Part shown: in pieces, positions 24,219 through 32,599 of the stretch
Position numbering within the stretch: position 1 is the first letter of the stretch
Layout of the letters: each line of letters begins with the position of its first letter
Origin: Kiritimatiellia bacterium
GTDB taxonomy: Bacteria > Verrucomicrobiota > Kiritimatiellia > RFP12 > UBA1067
NCBI GenBank assembly: GCA_017447805.1
Contig: JAFSMR010000006.1
Location: 1 to 50,313, forward strand
DNA length: 50,313 nucleotides
Reading direction: 5' to 3'
The notes under the pieces: model-generated
Databases searched by the model: none
What the model saw: the letters and a program-made list of their open reading frames with translations, nothing else
What the model was told of the DNA's origin: nothing
Program-made: the position numbers and the translations under genes

Positions 24219-25328
24219 ATGATCATTAAATCACTGTTTTCGATAGTCGCGGCCACGCTCTTGGCATTCGGCAGCTGTAGCTCGTCAGAAGAAGACGCGT
24301 CATCTGGCGCATCCGCCGCGGCGCTGAACCCGGGCGACGGACAGATAGTCTTTAGTAGCGGCCTTGTTAAAGCGATACCTGATGGGCTCGAAGAAATCAA
24401 CTATAACTATGTAAAACAGGCAACGCCGGAGGGCGATAAAATCCTTAGCGTAACGCTGCCCTCGAGCGTGAAGGTAATATTCAACGGCACATTCGAAGGC
24501 GCGAGTTTGCTCGAAAATATTACAATACCCGAAGGCGTAACCCTCATTGGAGAGAACGCGTTTGCAAGTTGCGAAAGCCTGAAAACAATCGTGATTCCTG
24601 GCACTGTTGCAAGAATCGAGAGGGGCGCGTTTCGTTTTTGCAAGTCGTTAGAGACGGCGACTCTGGGTGAGGGAATTCAATTCATCGGCGATCTCGCGTT
24701 CTCGCGTTGCGATAGTCTAAAGACAATTGCGATTCCTGGCAGCGTAAAAGAAATTGATATGTATGCGTTTTCGGAGTGTCCCGCGCTCGAAAGCGTTTCT
24801 TTTGGCGAAGGAGTCTCAAAAATCGGTGCGAGCGCTTTCGCAGAATGCGCCAAGCTCGAGCGTGTGGAATTGCCTGCGAGCATATCGAATATTGCATACG
24901 GTGCATTCAGCGATTGCGCGAGCCTAAGCGAGTTCGCGGTTTGCGACTCCAATCCCAAATACAAATCTGCGCAAGGCATGCTTTTGAATCGCGAAGATAA
25001 TACGCTTTGGGCTGTTCCAGGCTCGCGCAAGACAGTCATCATCCCTGGCGGCGTCGCTAAAATAGGTCAGTCGGCATTCAGCGGCTGCAGAAGACTCGAA
25101 AGCGTAAATATTCCAGAGAGCGTCACAGATATCGAAATGCATGCTTTCCGTAATTGCGAGAGCCTCACTAGCGTAACGATTCCAAGCAAAGTCGAGAAAA
25201 TAGGCTATGCGGCGTTCGCGGATTGTCCGAACTTGAAGTACGCAAAATTGCTCGATCGCTATACATCAACTTCTGGCGCATTCGACAATTGCCACCCGGA
25301 CTTCAAACTCGATAGGCCGAAAAACTGA
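24219..25328 (+). CDS. BspA-type leucine-rich repeat lipoprotein
   Basis: A 369-residue surface protein. The signal peptide ends in FGSC, a lipobox, so the mature form is lipid-anchored. From about 75 to 345 it consists of LRR_5 (BspA-like) repeats of ~23 residues with the pattern I-P-x-x-V-x-x-I-x-x-x-A-F-x-x-C-x-x-L-x-x-(V/I). Such proteins mediate adhesion or protein binding in gut and oral anaerobes. One repeat is interrupted by a longer segment (around 235-270, CDSNPKYKSAQGMLLN) typical of this family. It has its own promoter and appears monocistronic. Confidence 0.9.
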   Translation: MIIKSLFSIVAATLLAFGSCSSSEEDASSGASAAALNPGDGQIVFSSGLVKAIPDGLEEINYNYVKQATPEGDKILSVTLPSSVKVIFNGTFEGASLLENITIPEGVTLIGENAFASCESLKTIVIPGTVARIERGAFRFCKSLETATLGEGIQFIGDLAFSRCDSLKTIAIPGSVKEIDMYAFSECPALESVSFGEGVSKIGASAFAECAKLERVELPASISNIAYGAFSDCASLSEFAVCDSNPKYKSAQGMLLNREDNTLWAVPGSRKTVIIPGGVAKIGQSAFSGCRRLESVNIPESVTDIEMHAFRNCESLTSVTIPSKVEKIGYAAFADCPNLKYAKLLDRYTSTSGAFDNCHPDFKLDRPKN

Positions 25329-25415
25329 ACATCCGGAAAACCTGAATTTTCTGGAGCTTCTAGAAAAACCGTCAAACCTCTCGCGCCGAAGACATCTAAT
25401 AACTCTCGGCCCCCC

Positions 25416-25444
25416 TTGTCAGGGGCAGGTAAATATGCTACAAT
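25416..25444 (+). promoter_or_regulatory. promoter for nnrD
   Basis: -35 TTGTCA (25416-25421), 17-base spacer, -10 TACAAT (25439-25444) preceded by TGC. The ATG of nnrD is 12 bases after the -10, so the leader is very short and has no Shine-Dalgarno. Confidence 0.7.
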
Positions 25445-25456
25445 ATCGATGTTTCT

Positions 25457-26344
25457 ATGGTGTTGCCAAGTGGGCTAGAAAGTGCGTTTAAGGCGCGTAG
25501 CTATGATACCGACAAATATTCTGTCGGTGTAGTTACGGTCATTGGCGGCTCCAAGAACTTCATCTCTGCGCCAGCAATCGCCGCGCTAGGAGCGAGGGCC
25601 GGCGGTGCGGGGTTGATAAAAATGGCACTTTTCGCTCAAGAAGCGCGAATTTCGGCCTCAATACTCGTCCCAGAAGCGATTTTTCCTGATTTTGGCGAAG
25701 ATATTGCTTTGCCAAGAGCAGATGTCTATGCCGTTGGGATGGGGCTTGGTTTAGGCGAAAGGGCCGATTCGTTAGTCGAGAGAATCTTGAATAAAGAAAG
25801 TGGCCGCTTTATTCTTGATGCCGATGCGCTGAGCGCGCTAGCTAAGAGGCGAGAAGGGCGCGAGGGTGCAAAATGTGTCGCTGGAAACGATGAGTGCGCT
25901 CGAGGGTGCGAGGCAAAAGAATTCATTTTGACGCCCCATGAAGGTGAAGCGGCGCGTCTTTTGGGCGTAGAGAGGGCGGAAATTTCCAAAGATAGACGCG
26001 CTGCCGCGCTTGAAATCGCTAAATCTTACGGGGCGATTTGCGTGTTGAAAGGGCCTCATACACTAGTCGCGGCGCCTGATTCGCGAATATATGAAAACGA
26101 TACTGGCTCGCCCGCGATGTCGCTTGGCGGCATGGGCGATTTGCTCAGCGGGCTGATTGCATCTAGATGGGCTTGGATGAAAGATGGTTTTCTCGCCTCT
26201 GTAGGTGGCGTTTGGCTTCATGGCAAGGCGAGCGATGAACTACTAAAAGCGCATGAAGACCCCTCCATCGTAAACACTGCAAAATTTATCGGCGCTTTGA
26301 GAGCGCAAATAGAAATATCTCAAAATCAACAGAGCAAATTTTAA
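25457..26344 (+). CDS. nnrD: ADP/ATP-dependent NAD(P)H-hydrate dehydratase
   Basis: Repairs hydrated NAD(P)H. The 295-residue product is a ribokinase-like carbohydrate-kinase fold domain with the family blocks TVIGGSKNF near the start, LTPHEGEAARLLG, CVLKGPHTLV and GSPAMSLGGMGDLLSGLIA (nucleotide and catalytic Asp). The epimerase domain (NnrE), often fused N-terminally, is absent. An internal Cys/Glu/Ala-rich insertion sits at about 135-155. A second ATG 8 bases upstream is out of frame. namZ follows 19 bases later. Confidence 0.9.
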   Translation: MVLPSGLESAFKARSYDTDKYSVGVVTVIGGSKNFISAPAIAALGARAGGAGLIKMALFAQEARISASILVPEAIFPDFGEDIALPRADVYAVGMGLGLGERADSLVERILNKESGRFILDADALSALAKRREGREGAKCVAGNDECARGCEAKEFILTPHEGEAARLLGVERAEISKDRRAAALEIAKSYGAICVLKGPHTLVAAPDSRIYENDTGSPAMSLGGMGDLLSGLIASRWAWMKDGFLASVGGVWLHGKASDELLKAHEDPSIVNTAKFIGALRAQIEISQNQQSKF

Positions 26345-26363
26345 AAAAGAGAAGGAGCAAACA

Positions 26364-27467
26364 ATGGTAAATTATTCAGGTCTAATCGAGTCGTTGACGA
26401 AAACAGATGAACCTTTCGGTCTGTTGACAATGCAGGCGACTTCCACAACCGGCAGGTTGATGAAAATTTGCCCCGATAGGCTTAAAGCGCTATTTAGCGC
26501 GGAGCATGGCTTTTTCGGCCATGCCGCACCCGGCGAAAAGACTGCAAGCTCCTGGCATCCATATTGGGATAGGCCAATCCATTCGCTCTATGGCGAACAT
26601 AGAAAACCTACGCCGGAAATGCTTGAAGGAATCGGGCGGATTGTAATAGACCTTTGTGATATCGGCGTAAGGTGCTACACGTATTTGGCGACAATAAAAA
26701 ATACATTGGAAGCGTGTGCCGAGGCTGGGATACCGGTAACAATTCTCGATAGGCCCATTCCTATGGGAGGAATTCTCGACGGTCCGATGAGAGAGCCGCA
26801 ATTTTCGAGTTTTGTTGCTCCTTTGAATATTCCTCTTTGCCATGGAATGACGCCTGGCGAATGTGCGATGTGGATAAAGAATGCAGAAGGGCTTGAGCTT
26901 GATCTCGAAGTAATCCTGCTTGAAGGCTGGAATCATCGCGAACATAAGCCTTGGCCGAATTTCATCCCGCCGAGCCCTGCAATCAGAAGCTGGGATAGCG
27001 CGGTTATGTACCCGATGACGGTATTTACCGAAGCGTATCCTGCGATCGATTGCGATAGGGATGGGCCGCTTTCCTTCCGTGTAATTGGCGCGCCGTGGAT
27101 GGATATCAAGGGGCTTGCGAAAGATTTGACGGCAGGGCTAGATACTTGCGGCGTTGCAACCCGTCCCTATCGTTATACCCCTAGAGGCGGCAAGTATCAG
27201 AATATGAATCTGAACGGCCTGCTGTTTACTGTTTCGAGGCCTGCCGCGTTTTATCCTGTCACGGCTGGTGTCTTGATTTTCACGGCGCTCGTCCAACGTC
27301 ACGGCAAGCAGATGGCGATTGGCGCAAAGCCCGATTGGCTAGATATGCTATTCGGTTCGAGCGAGCTAAGACAGACGCTCGAGAATGGAGACCTTGGCGA
27401 ACTGTTCACAAATTGGATAGAAGCGCAAGATTCCTATTTGACAACTCGAGTAAATCTTTATTCATAA
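26364..27467 (+). CDS. namZ: NamZ-type exo-beta-N-acetylmuramidase (DUF1343)
   Basis: Family members remove non-reducing-end N-acetylmuramic acid from peptidoglycan fragments. The 367 residues show the DUF1343 blocks: FSAEHGFFG, IHSLYGEHRKPTPEML, IDLCDIGVRCYTYLATI, ILDRPIPMGG and CHGMTPGECAMW. No signal peptide is present, unlike the secreted B. subtilis enzyme, so it would act in the cytoplasm on imported fragments. It has an AGAAGGAG site and is followed by xseB after 3 bases. The gene symbol rests on family membership. Confidence 0.88.
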   Translation: MVNYSGLIESLTKTDEPFGLLTMQATSTTGRLMKICPDRLKALFSAEHGFFGHAAPGEKTASSWHPYWDRPIHSLYGEHRKPTPEMLEGIGRIVIDLCDIGVRCYTYLATIKNTLEACAEAGIPVTILDRPIPMGGILDGPMREPQFSSFVAPLNIPLCHGMTPGECAMWIKNAEGLELDLEVILLEGWNHREHKPWPNFIPPSPAIRSWDSAVMYPMTVFTEAYPAIDCDRDGPLSFRVIGAPWMDIKGLAKDLTAGLDTCGVATRPYRYTPRGGKYQNMNLNGLLFTVSRPAAFYPVTAGVLIFTALVQRHGKQMAIGAKPDWLDMLFGSSELRQTLENGDLGELFTNWIEAQDSYLTTRVNLYS

Positions 27468-27470
27468 TTT

Positions 27471-27704
27471 ATGGCAAAGACGAATTTCGAAGAAAAGTTG
27501 AGGAATCTCGAGACAATTGTCAGCCGCATGGATGGCGGCAAGCTGACGCTCGATGAAATGATAGCTGCATTCGAGGAGGGTCAAAAACTCGTGGCAAGCT
27601 GTCAGGAAGAATTGCAAGCCATAAAACTGAAAATCGATAAAGTTACGGCCTCGCGCGGCAGGGAACCGGTCGAAGTTTTGGGAAACGGCGATATTAAATT
27701 ATGA
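27471..27704 (+). CDS. xseB: exodeoxyribonuclease VII small subunit
   Basis: The 77-residue small subunit of exonuclease VII, which degrades single-stranded DNA. It carries the family core NFEEKLRNLETIVSRMDGG, LTLDEMIAAFEEGQKLV and a coiled-coil C-terminal half. The large subunit gene xseA is not in the window. The stop overlaps the start of the GHKL ATPase gene by 4 bases. Confidence 0.92.
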   Translation: MAKTNFEEKLRNLETIVSRMDGGKLTLDEMIAAFEEGQKLVASCQEELQAIKLKIDKVTASRGREPVEVLGNGDIKL

Positions 27705-28873
27705 GCAGATTCATATACGTCCAGGCGCAGGCAGATCATATAGCGACATTGGCGAAAGCTTCGCCTCTTGCGGCGATCGAGGAGCTGGTCTGGAATGCGC
27801 TTGATGCTGATGCGAGAGAAGTAAAAGTAGATCTAATGACAAATGCTCTTGGCGCGGTCGAAGGCGTCAAGGTTTCCGATAATGGAACAGGCATAGATAT
27901 CTTAAAAGCTGATTCCACATTCGGCTCGCTTGGCGGCAGCTGGAAACGCCTTCAGAATTCCACTACAGAATCCAAGCGACGCCTTCATGGCCGGCATGGA
28001 CGCGGCAGATTCAAGGCTTTCGCGCTAGGCACAATCGTCGAATGGCGCACTACATTCCGTGCAGGCAACGAGCTCGTTTCTTGCGTAATTTCCGGAAATA
28101 TCGAAAACCCTGGAGTATTCGAAATTACCCCTGGCGCGAGCCCGGGATACGCCCCCGGCACTGAAGTATGCATAATGAATTCGCCGGCGAGCACCGATTC
28201 GCTGCTCGATGCTGTCGAAACGGTGCAGACCCTCGCGGCAAAATTCGCGCTTTATCTAACGAGTTATCCCGATGTAAGAATTTTCTTTAACGGACTTCCC
28301 GTGACGCCTCTTATCATGCAGCGTAGCGTCGAGACGAAAGAGCTCAAGGTCGGCGAAAACGGCGCAAAGGCCAAGCTTCAGATAATAGAATGGAAGAAGC
28401 GTTTTGCCGGTGCCGGCAGACTTGTGTTTGCAGGTGCGGATGGCTTTGAGCTTCACGAGCAACCATGCGGCGCGCGAAGCGGCGGAATCCCTTTTACGGC
28501 GTATATCGTCTCGCCGAGATTTTCCGCTCTTGCGCAAGAAAACGCTTTTCAGATGGATGGTCTCAACCCGGAAATCATCGCATATTCAGATGCGGCAAAA
28601 GCCGCTGTCAAGGAACATTTTGCGCTTGTTAACAAAGATCGCTCCGCGCAAGAAGTCGCGATGTGGATCGATGAAGGAAGCTATCCCCGGTTTGCCGCAA
28701 GCGAAGAGAACGACAAGGAGCGTGCGAGATTCGATAAACTTGCAGTTGAACTTTCAGGCCGCTTGGAAGCTTTCCGCGATATGACGCCTGGCGACAGGAC
28801 GATTCTTTTCAGCCTCCTCGTTCATGCGATGAGAGATGTGAAGAAGGGCGGCCTAAAGGAATTTTTGAAATAA
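27701..28873 (+). CDS. GHKL-fold ATPase (HATPase), uncharacterised
   Basis: A 390-residue cytoplasmic protein. Its first ~115 residues form a GHKL ATP-binding domain like those of MutL, Hsp90 and MORC: EELVWNALDADA (N32, D35), SDNGTGID (D60, G62, G64), and a lid GRHGRGRFKAFALG at 97-110. The rest (about 120-390) alternates beta strands and helices and is not recognised. I recall longer bacterial proteins with the same LGGSWK...HGR.G.GRFKAFALG opening, annotated only as ATP-binding protein. Translation is coupled to xseB (ATGA overlap), hinting at a DNA-related role. Confidence 0.75.
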   Translation: MSRFIYVQAQADHIATLAKASPLAAIEELVWNALDADAREVKVDLMTNALGAVEGVKVSDNGTGIDILKADSTFGSLGGSWKRLQNSTTESKRRLHGRHGRGRFKAFALGTIVEWRTTFRAGNELVSCVISGNIENPGVFEITPGASPGYAPGTEVCIMNSPASTDSLLDAVETVQTLAAKFALYLTSYPDVRIFFNGLPVTPLIMQRSVETKELKVGENGAKAKLQIIEWKKRFAGAGRLVFAGADGFELHEQPCGARSGGIPFTAYIVSPRFSALAQENAFQMDGLNPEIIAYSDAAKAAVKEHFALVNKDRSAQEVAMWIDEGSYPRFAASEENDKERARFDKLAVELSGRLEAFRDMTPGDRTILFSLLVHAMRDVKKGGLKEFLK

Positions 28874-28897
28874 CAATTTTGAGAGAGAGAGAATCTT

Positions 28898-29974
28898 ATG
28901 GCAAAACTTACCGATATTTCATGGGAAGATTTTTCAACGCTCTATTTGGAATCTAAAAAACCTTATCTCGAGCGTCAAGATGGCAGCTTAATGCCTTATC
29001 ATACGCTGTTTGCGCAGCAATTCGACAGAAACATCCTCGAAAGACTTTGTTCCCTCGCGAATAGAATCAGGTTTATCAACAAATCTAAAGAGGGCGCGCT
29101 TTATCTCAAGAATGTTCTTGCGCATAAAAGAGCAATGCTTTACTTTTCACAGCCTAGCTCCAGAACATTTCTGTCGCATCTTGCGGCATGTCAGCTTCTG
29201 GGAATAACTACAGGTTCGGTAAGAGACGCCGCCACGAGCTCCGAGTTCAAGGGGGAGAGCCATGAAGATTCTATCAGGACTTTTTCTTCGTATTTCGATA
29301 TGATAATAATGCGCTCGCCGGAGAGGGGCCTTGCGGAAAAGATGGCGTGGGAACTTTCCAATTCCGAGCGCCCTATACCGATTCTGAACGCAGGCTCAGG
29401 CAAAGATCAGCATCCTACCCAAGCGCTGCTCGATATATATACGCTTATTCGATCTTTTGAAAACAAAGGCGGGCTAGATGGCCGCACAGTTGTTTTTTGC
29501 GGCGATTTGCTACGCGGCAGAACGGTGCGCTCGCTCTCGTATCTGCTTACGGATTTCAATGATATCAAGCAGATATTCGTTGCGCCGAAAGAGCTACAGG
29601 TCCCCGATGACGTAATCGAGATTCTCAAGAAGAAAAACATTCGCTTTGAAATCGGCGACGATTTGCGCGAGGCGACGAAAATCGCCGATGCTGTATATAT
29701 GACGAGAATTCAAGACGAGTGGGATGAGTCAAAAGGCGAATCTGCGAAAATAGATACCAGTAGATTCAAATTCCGCGCTGAAGAGCTAGCTTTGCTCGGC
29801 AAGGAAAGTATCATAATGCACCCCTTGCCGCGGCGAGACGAAATCGATACATGCTGCGATCATGATCCGCGCGCCATGTATTGGCGCCAGATGAGAAACG
29901 GCATGTGGATTCGCGCAGCCTTAATCGCCTCTTCCTTCGGGTTCGAGCGCACGATTATGGATTGCGGCTATTAA
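28898..29974 (+). CDS. pyrB: aspartate carbamoyltransferase
   Basis: Joins carbamoyl phosphate and aspartate in pyrimidine synthesis. The 358-residue product has the carbamoyl-phosphate motif FSQPSSRT (usual form xxxPSTRT), HPTQALLDIYT, DLLRGRTVRSL and MHPLPRRDEI. It is ~45 residues longer than the E. coli catalytic chain, with an N-terminal extension. The HPTQALLD and PLPR motifs favour ATCase over ornithine carbamoyltransferase, though sequence alone leaves some doubt. No pyrI regulatory chain is adjacent. Confidence 0.87.
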   Translation: MAKLTDISWEDFSTLYLESKKPYLERQDGSLMPYHTLFAQQFDRNILERLCSLANRIRFINKSKEGALYLKNVLAHKRAMLYFSQPSSRTFLSHLAACQLLGITTGSVRDAATSSEFKGESHEDSIRTFSSYFDMIIMRSPERGLAEKMAWELSNSERPIPILNAGSGKDQHPTQALLDIYTLIRSFENKGGLDGRTVVFCGDLLRGRTVRSLSYLLTDFNDIKQIFVAPKELQVPDDVIEILKKKNIRFEIGDDLREATKIADAVYMTRIQDEWDESKGESAKIDTSRFKFRAEELALLGKESIIMHPLPRRDEIDTCCDHDPRAMYWRQMRNGMWIRAALIASSFGFERTIMDCGY

Positions 29975-30006
29975 CGGTAAGATTTGGTCGAAAGGAGTGG
30001 CGAGAA

Positions 30007-30870
30007 ATGAAAAACCGAATTCTTTGTTGCTTGATTGTGGCGAGTGTCGCATTTTCATTTCTCGCGCAAAGCGCATCTTTTGCCGCTGGCGGGGTGAATC
30101 CCCCAAAGTCATCCAATCAACAGGTGAAATGGAAGCTTCGCTTTACCGAAAATTTCAACGGGGAAAAACTCAATACGAAACTCTTCTCGCGAATTCCACA
30201 AGGGCAGTCTCATTGGAATAGATACATGTCGATGCGGGATGATTTAGTCGTTTTGAAGGGCGGGTTTATAAATATTCTCGGCGTAAAAAATAACGATAAA
30301 TCCGCCGACGGGCGCGATCTCTTGACGGGTGGCATAACAACGCAAGGCAAATTCAATATCAAATACGGCAAAATCGAATTTCGCATGAAGCTCGAGCCTA
30401 ACATGGGCGCGTGGCCGGCAGTTTGGTTGATGCCTGAAAATCCGCCGGTGAGATGGCCGGGGTGCGGCGAAATCGATATCCTCGAGCGCGTGAATAAAGA
30501 TCAGTTCGTTTACCAGACCGTTCACACCGAATGGACCCAATCCCACAAAGAAATCCCTCCATCTAGCGGAAAGCCGAACATAAAGCCGGAAAACTGGAAT
30601 GTATATGCATTCGAGTGGTATCCGGATAAATTAGTCTGGAAGATCAACGATAAAGAAACTTTTTCCTATTCTAGATTATCAGAAGACGAGCAGCAGTGGC
30701 CGTTCAACAAGCCGTTTTATATAATGATCGACATGCAGCTCGGCGGCGACTGGTCGGGGCCTGTAGAAGAAAGCACCTTGCCAGTATCTATGACCTTGGA
30801 TTGGATCAAATTTTACGATTTATACTATGGCTCGAGGCCCGTGAGCGAGTATTCGCGCCCCACAAAATAA
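30007..30870 (+). CDS. exported GH16 beta-glucanase-like hydrolase
   Basis: A 287-residue protein with a signal peptide (about 1-26). Residues about 45-275 form a GH16 jelly roll with catalytic motif GEIDILE (E155, D157, E160), GAWPAVWLMP and WNVYAFEWYPDKL. GH16 enzymes cut beta-1,3/1,4-glucans, laminarin, agar, carrageenan or xyloglucan; the exact substrate cannot be read here. The ATG at 30007 starts the signal peptide; the longer frame overlaps pyrB. It sits between pyrB and argS with short gaps. Confidence 0.92.
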   Translation: MKNRILCCLIVASVAFSFLAQSASFAAGGVNPPKSSNQQVKWKLRFTENFNGEKLNTKLFSRIPQGQSHWNRYMSMRDDLVVLKGGFINILGVKNNDKSADGRDLLTGGITTQGKFNIKYGKIEFRMKLEPNMGAWPAVWLMPENPPVRWPGCGEIDILERVNKDQFVYQTVHTEWTQSHKEIPPSSGKPNIKPENWNVYAFEWYPDKLVWKINDKETFSYSRLSEDEQQWPFNKPFYIMIDMQLGGDWSGPVEESTLPVSMTLDWIKFYDLYYGSRPVSEYSRPTK

Positions 30871-30911
30871 AATAGAAACACGACAATTTTTTCATAAGAG
30901 ACTAAACGAAA

Positions 30912-32594
30912 ATGACACTCAACGAAATTACGGAAAACGCATTCAAGAAAGCATTTGGCGAATTGGAAATCGGCGAGATAAAGGTATTGCCTGCGACAGA
31001 CCCTAAGTTTGGCGATTACCAGTGCAACGACGCGCTTAAATTGGCGAAGAAGTTGAAGATGAATCCGCGTGAAATCGCGAACAAGGTTGCCGAGGCCCTG
31101 GATAGGGAATATTTTGAAAAAGTAGAGGTGGCTGGTCCCGGCTTCTTGAATCTCACCGTCAGGCGAACATGGCTTGCGCAATCGCTGGCAAATCTTGCAA
31201 AATCGCAAGTCCTCGGTATTCCGCAATCAGGCAAGGGCAAGAAGATCGTCATCGATTACTCTAGTCCAAATGCCGCAAAGCAGATGCACATCGGGCATAT
31301 TCGTTCTACTGTAATCGGCAATGCGATCGATAGGATATTCCGCTCGCTCGGTTACGATGTTATTGCAGATAACCATCTCGGCGATTGGGGAACGCAATTC
31401 GGCATTTTGATAAAAGGCTATCGCGAATGCCTAAACGATGAAGAGCGGGCCAATTTGACAGTCGCAAATCTCGAGAAATGTTACGTCCTTTCCGCGGCAA
31501 AAGCGAAAGAAGAAGATGGCGTCTGGAAAGATGCGTGCAGAGCCGAGCTTGTGAAGCTGCAGCAAGGCGACGAGGCCAATATCGCGCTATGGAAAAAGTT
31601 TATCGAAATTTCCATCGGTGAATTCGAGAGGATGTATTCCAAACTCGGCGTAAAATTCGATACTTATCGCGGCGAATCGTATTACAACAATATGATGGGC
31701 GGTATTGTAGAAAAACTCGTCCAAATGAATCTTGCGGTCGAAAGCGAGGGTGCGTTAATCGTAAATCTCGAAGAAGAAAAACTCGGGGTTGCGATCGTAA
31801 GAAAATCAGACGGCGGCTTCAATTATACTACAAGCGATCTAGCGTGCGTAAAATCGAGAGTCGAAGAATACGACCCGGAGCGGATTATTTACGTAACAGA
31901 CGACCGGCAAAAACTCCATTTCGCGCAATTCTTTTCGATTTCCAAGAAGATGGGCTATGATGTAAAGCTGGTCCATGTTCCTTTTGGATTGATGAGTTTC
32001 CAGGGCAAGGCGATTTCTACGAGAGAAGGAAATTTGATTCGTCTCGAGGAGCTTCTCGCCGAAGCCAAGAGAAGGGCATTCGAAATCGTGAAGGAACGCG
32101 GCGGCGACGAGCAGCTCGCAGAATCGATCGGATACGGCGCGGTTAAATATACCGACCTCAGCCACGACCCTGCGACGGCAATCGATTTCGATTGGGATAA
32201 AGCGCTCGCGCTCGACGGCAATTCTGGCCCGTATTTGCAATATGCCCACGCTAGAGTTTGTTCGCTACTCGCCAAGGCCGGGATAGAAAACGATTCTTCA
32301 TTGCCAATCGAAAATATCGTGCAAGATGAAGCCCCTGCGACAAAGCGCCTCGCATTGCAGCTTCTGGAATTCCCCGGCGCGGTCGTGCGTGCGGCCGAAG
32401 CATATAAGCCATCTATCTTAGCCGATTATTTGCATGAAACGGCGCAAATATATTCAAGCTTCTATCAAAACATCCCGGTCCTGAAGAGTGATGAGGCTCT
32501 AAAATCTTCACGCCTCGCGCTTTGTTCGCTATTTGGCGAAGTATTGCGCAAAGGACTCGAACTTCTTGGCATAGATGCGCCAAACCGTATCTAA
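30912..32594 (+). CDS. argS: arginyl-tRNA synthetase
   Basis: Charges tRNA-Arg. The 560 residues are typical. The N-terminal ArgRS-specific domain (about 1-90) is followed by SSPNAAKQMHIGHIRST (HIGH motif), the catalytic core, and GKAISTREGN in place of a KMSKS motif, as in many ArgRS. The C-terminal anticodon-binding DALR domain ends the chain. The aroC-aroB fusion gene begins 5 bases after its stop. Confidence 0.96.
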   Translation: MTLNEITENAFKKAFGELEIGEIKVLPATDPKFGDYQCNDALKLAKKLKMNPREIANKVAEALDREYFEKVEVAGPGFLNLTVRRTWLAQSLANLAKSQVLGIPQSGKGKKIVIDYSSPNAAKQMHIGHIRSTVIGNAIDRIFRSLGYDVIADNHLGDWGTQFGILIKGYRECLNDEERANLTVANLEKCYVLSAAKAKEEDGVWKDACRAELVKLQQGDEANIALWKKFIEISIGEFERMYSKLGVKFDTYRGESYYNNMMGGIVEKLVQMNLAVESEGALIVNLEEEKLGVAIVRKSDGGFNYTTSDLACVKSRVEEYDPERIIYVTDDRQKLHFAQFFSISKKMGYDVKLVHVPFGLMSFQGKAISTREGNLIRLEELLAEAKRRAFEIVKERGGDEQLAESIGYGAVKYTDLSHDPATAIDFDWDKALALDGNSGPYLQYAHARVCSLLAKAGIENDSSLPIENIVQDEAPATKRLALQLLEFPGAVVRAAEAYKPSILADYLHETAQIYSSFYQNIPVLKSDEALKSSRLALCSLFGEVLRKGLELLGIDAPNRI

Positions 32595-32599
32595 AAGAA

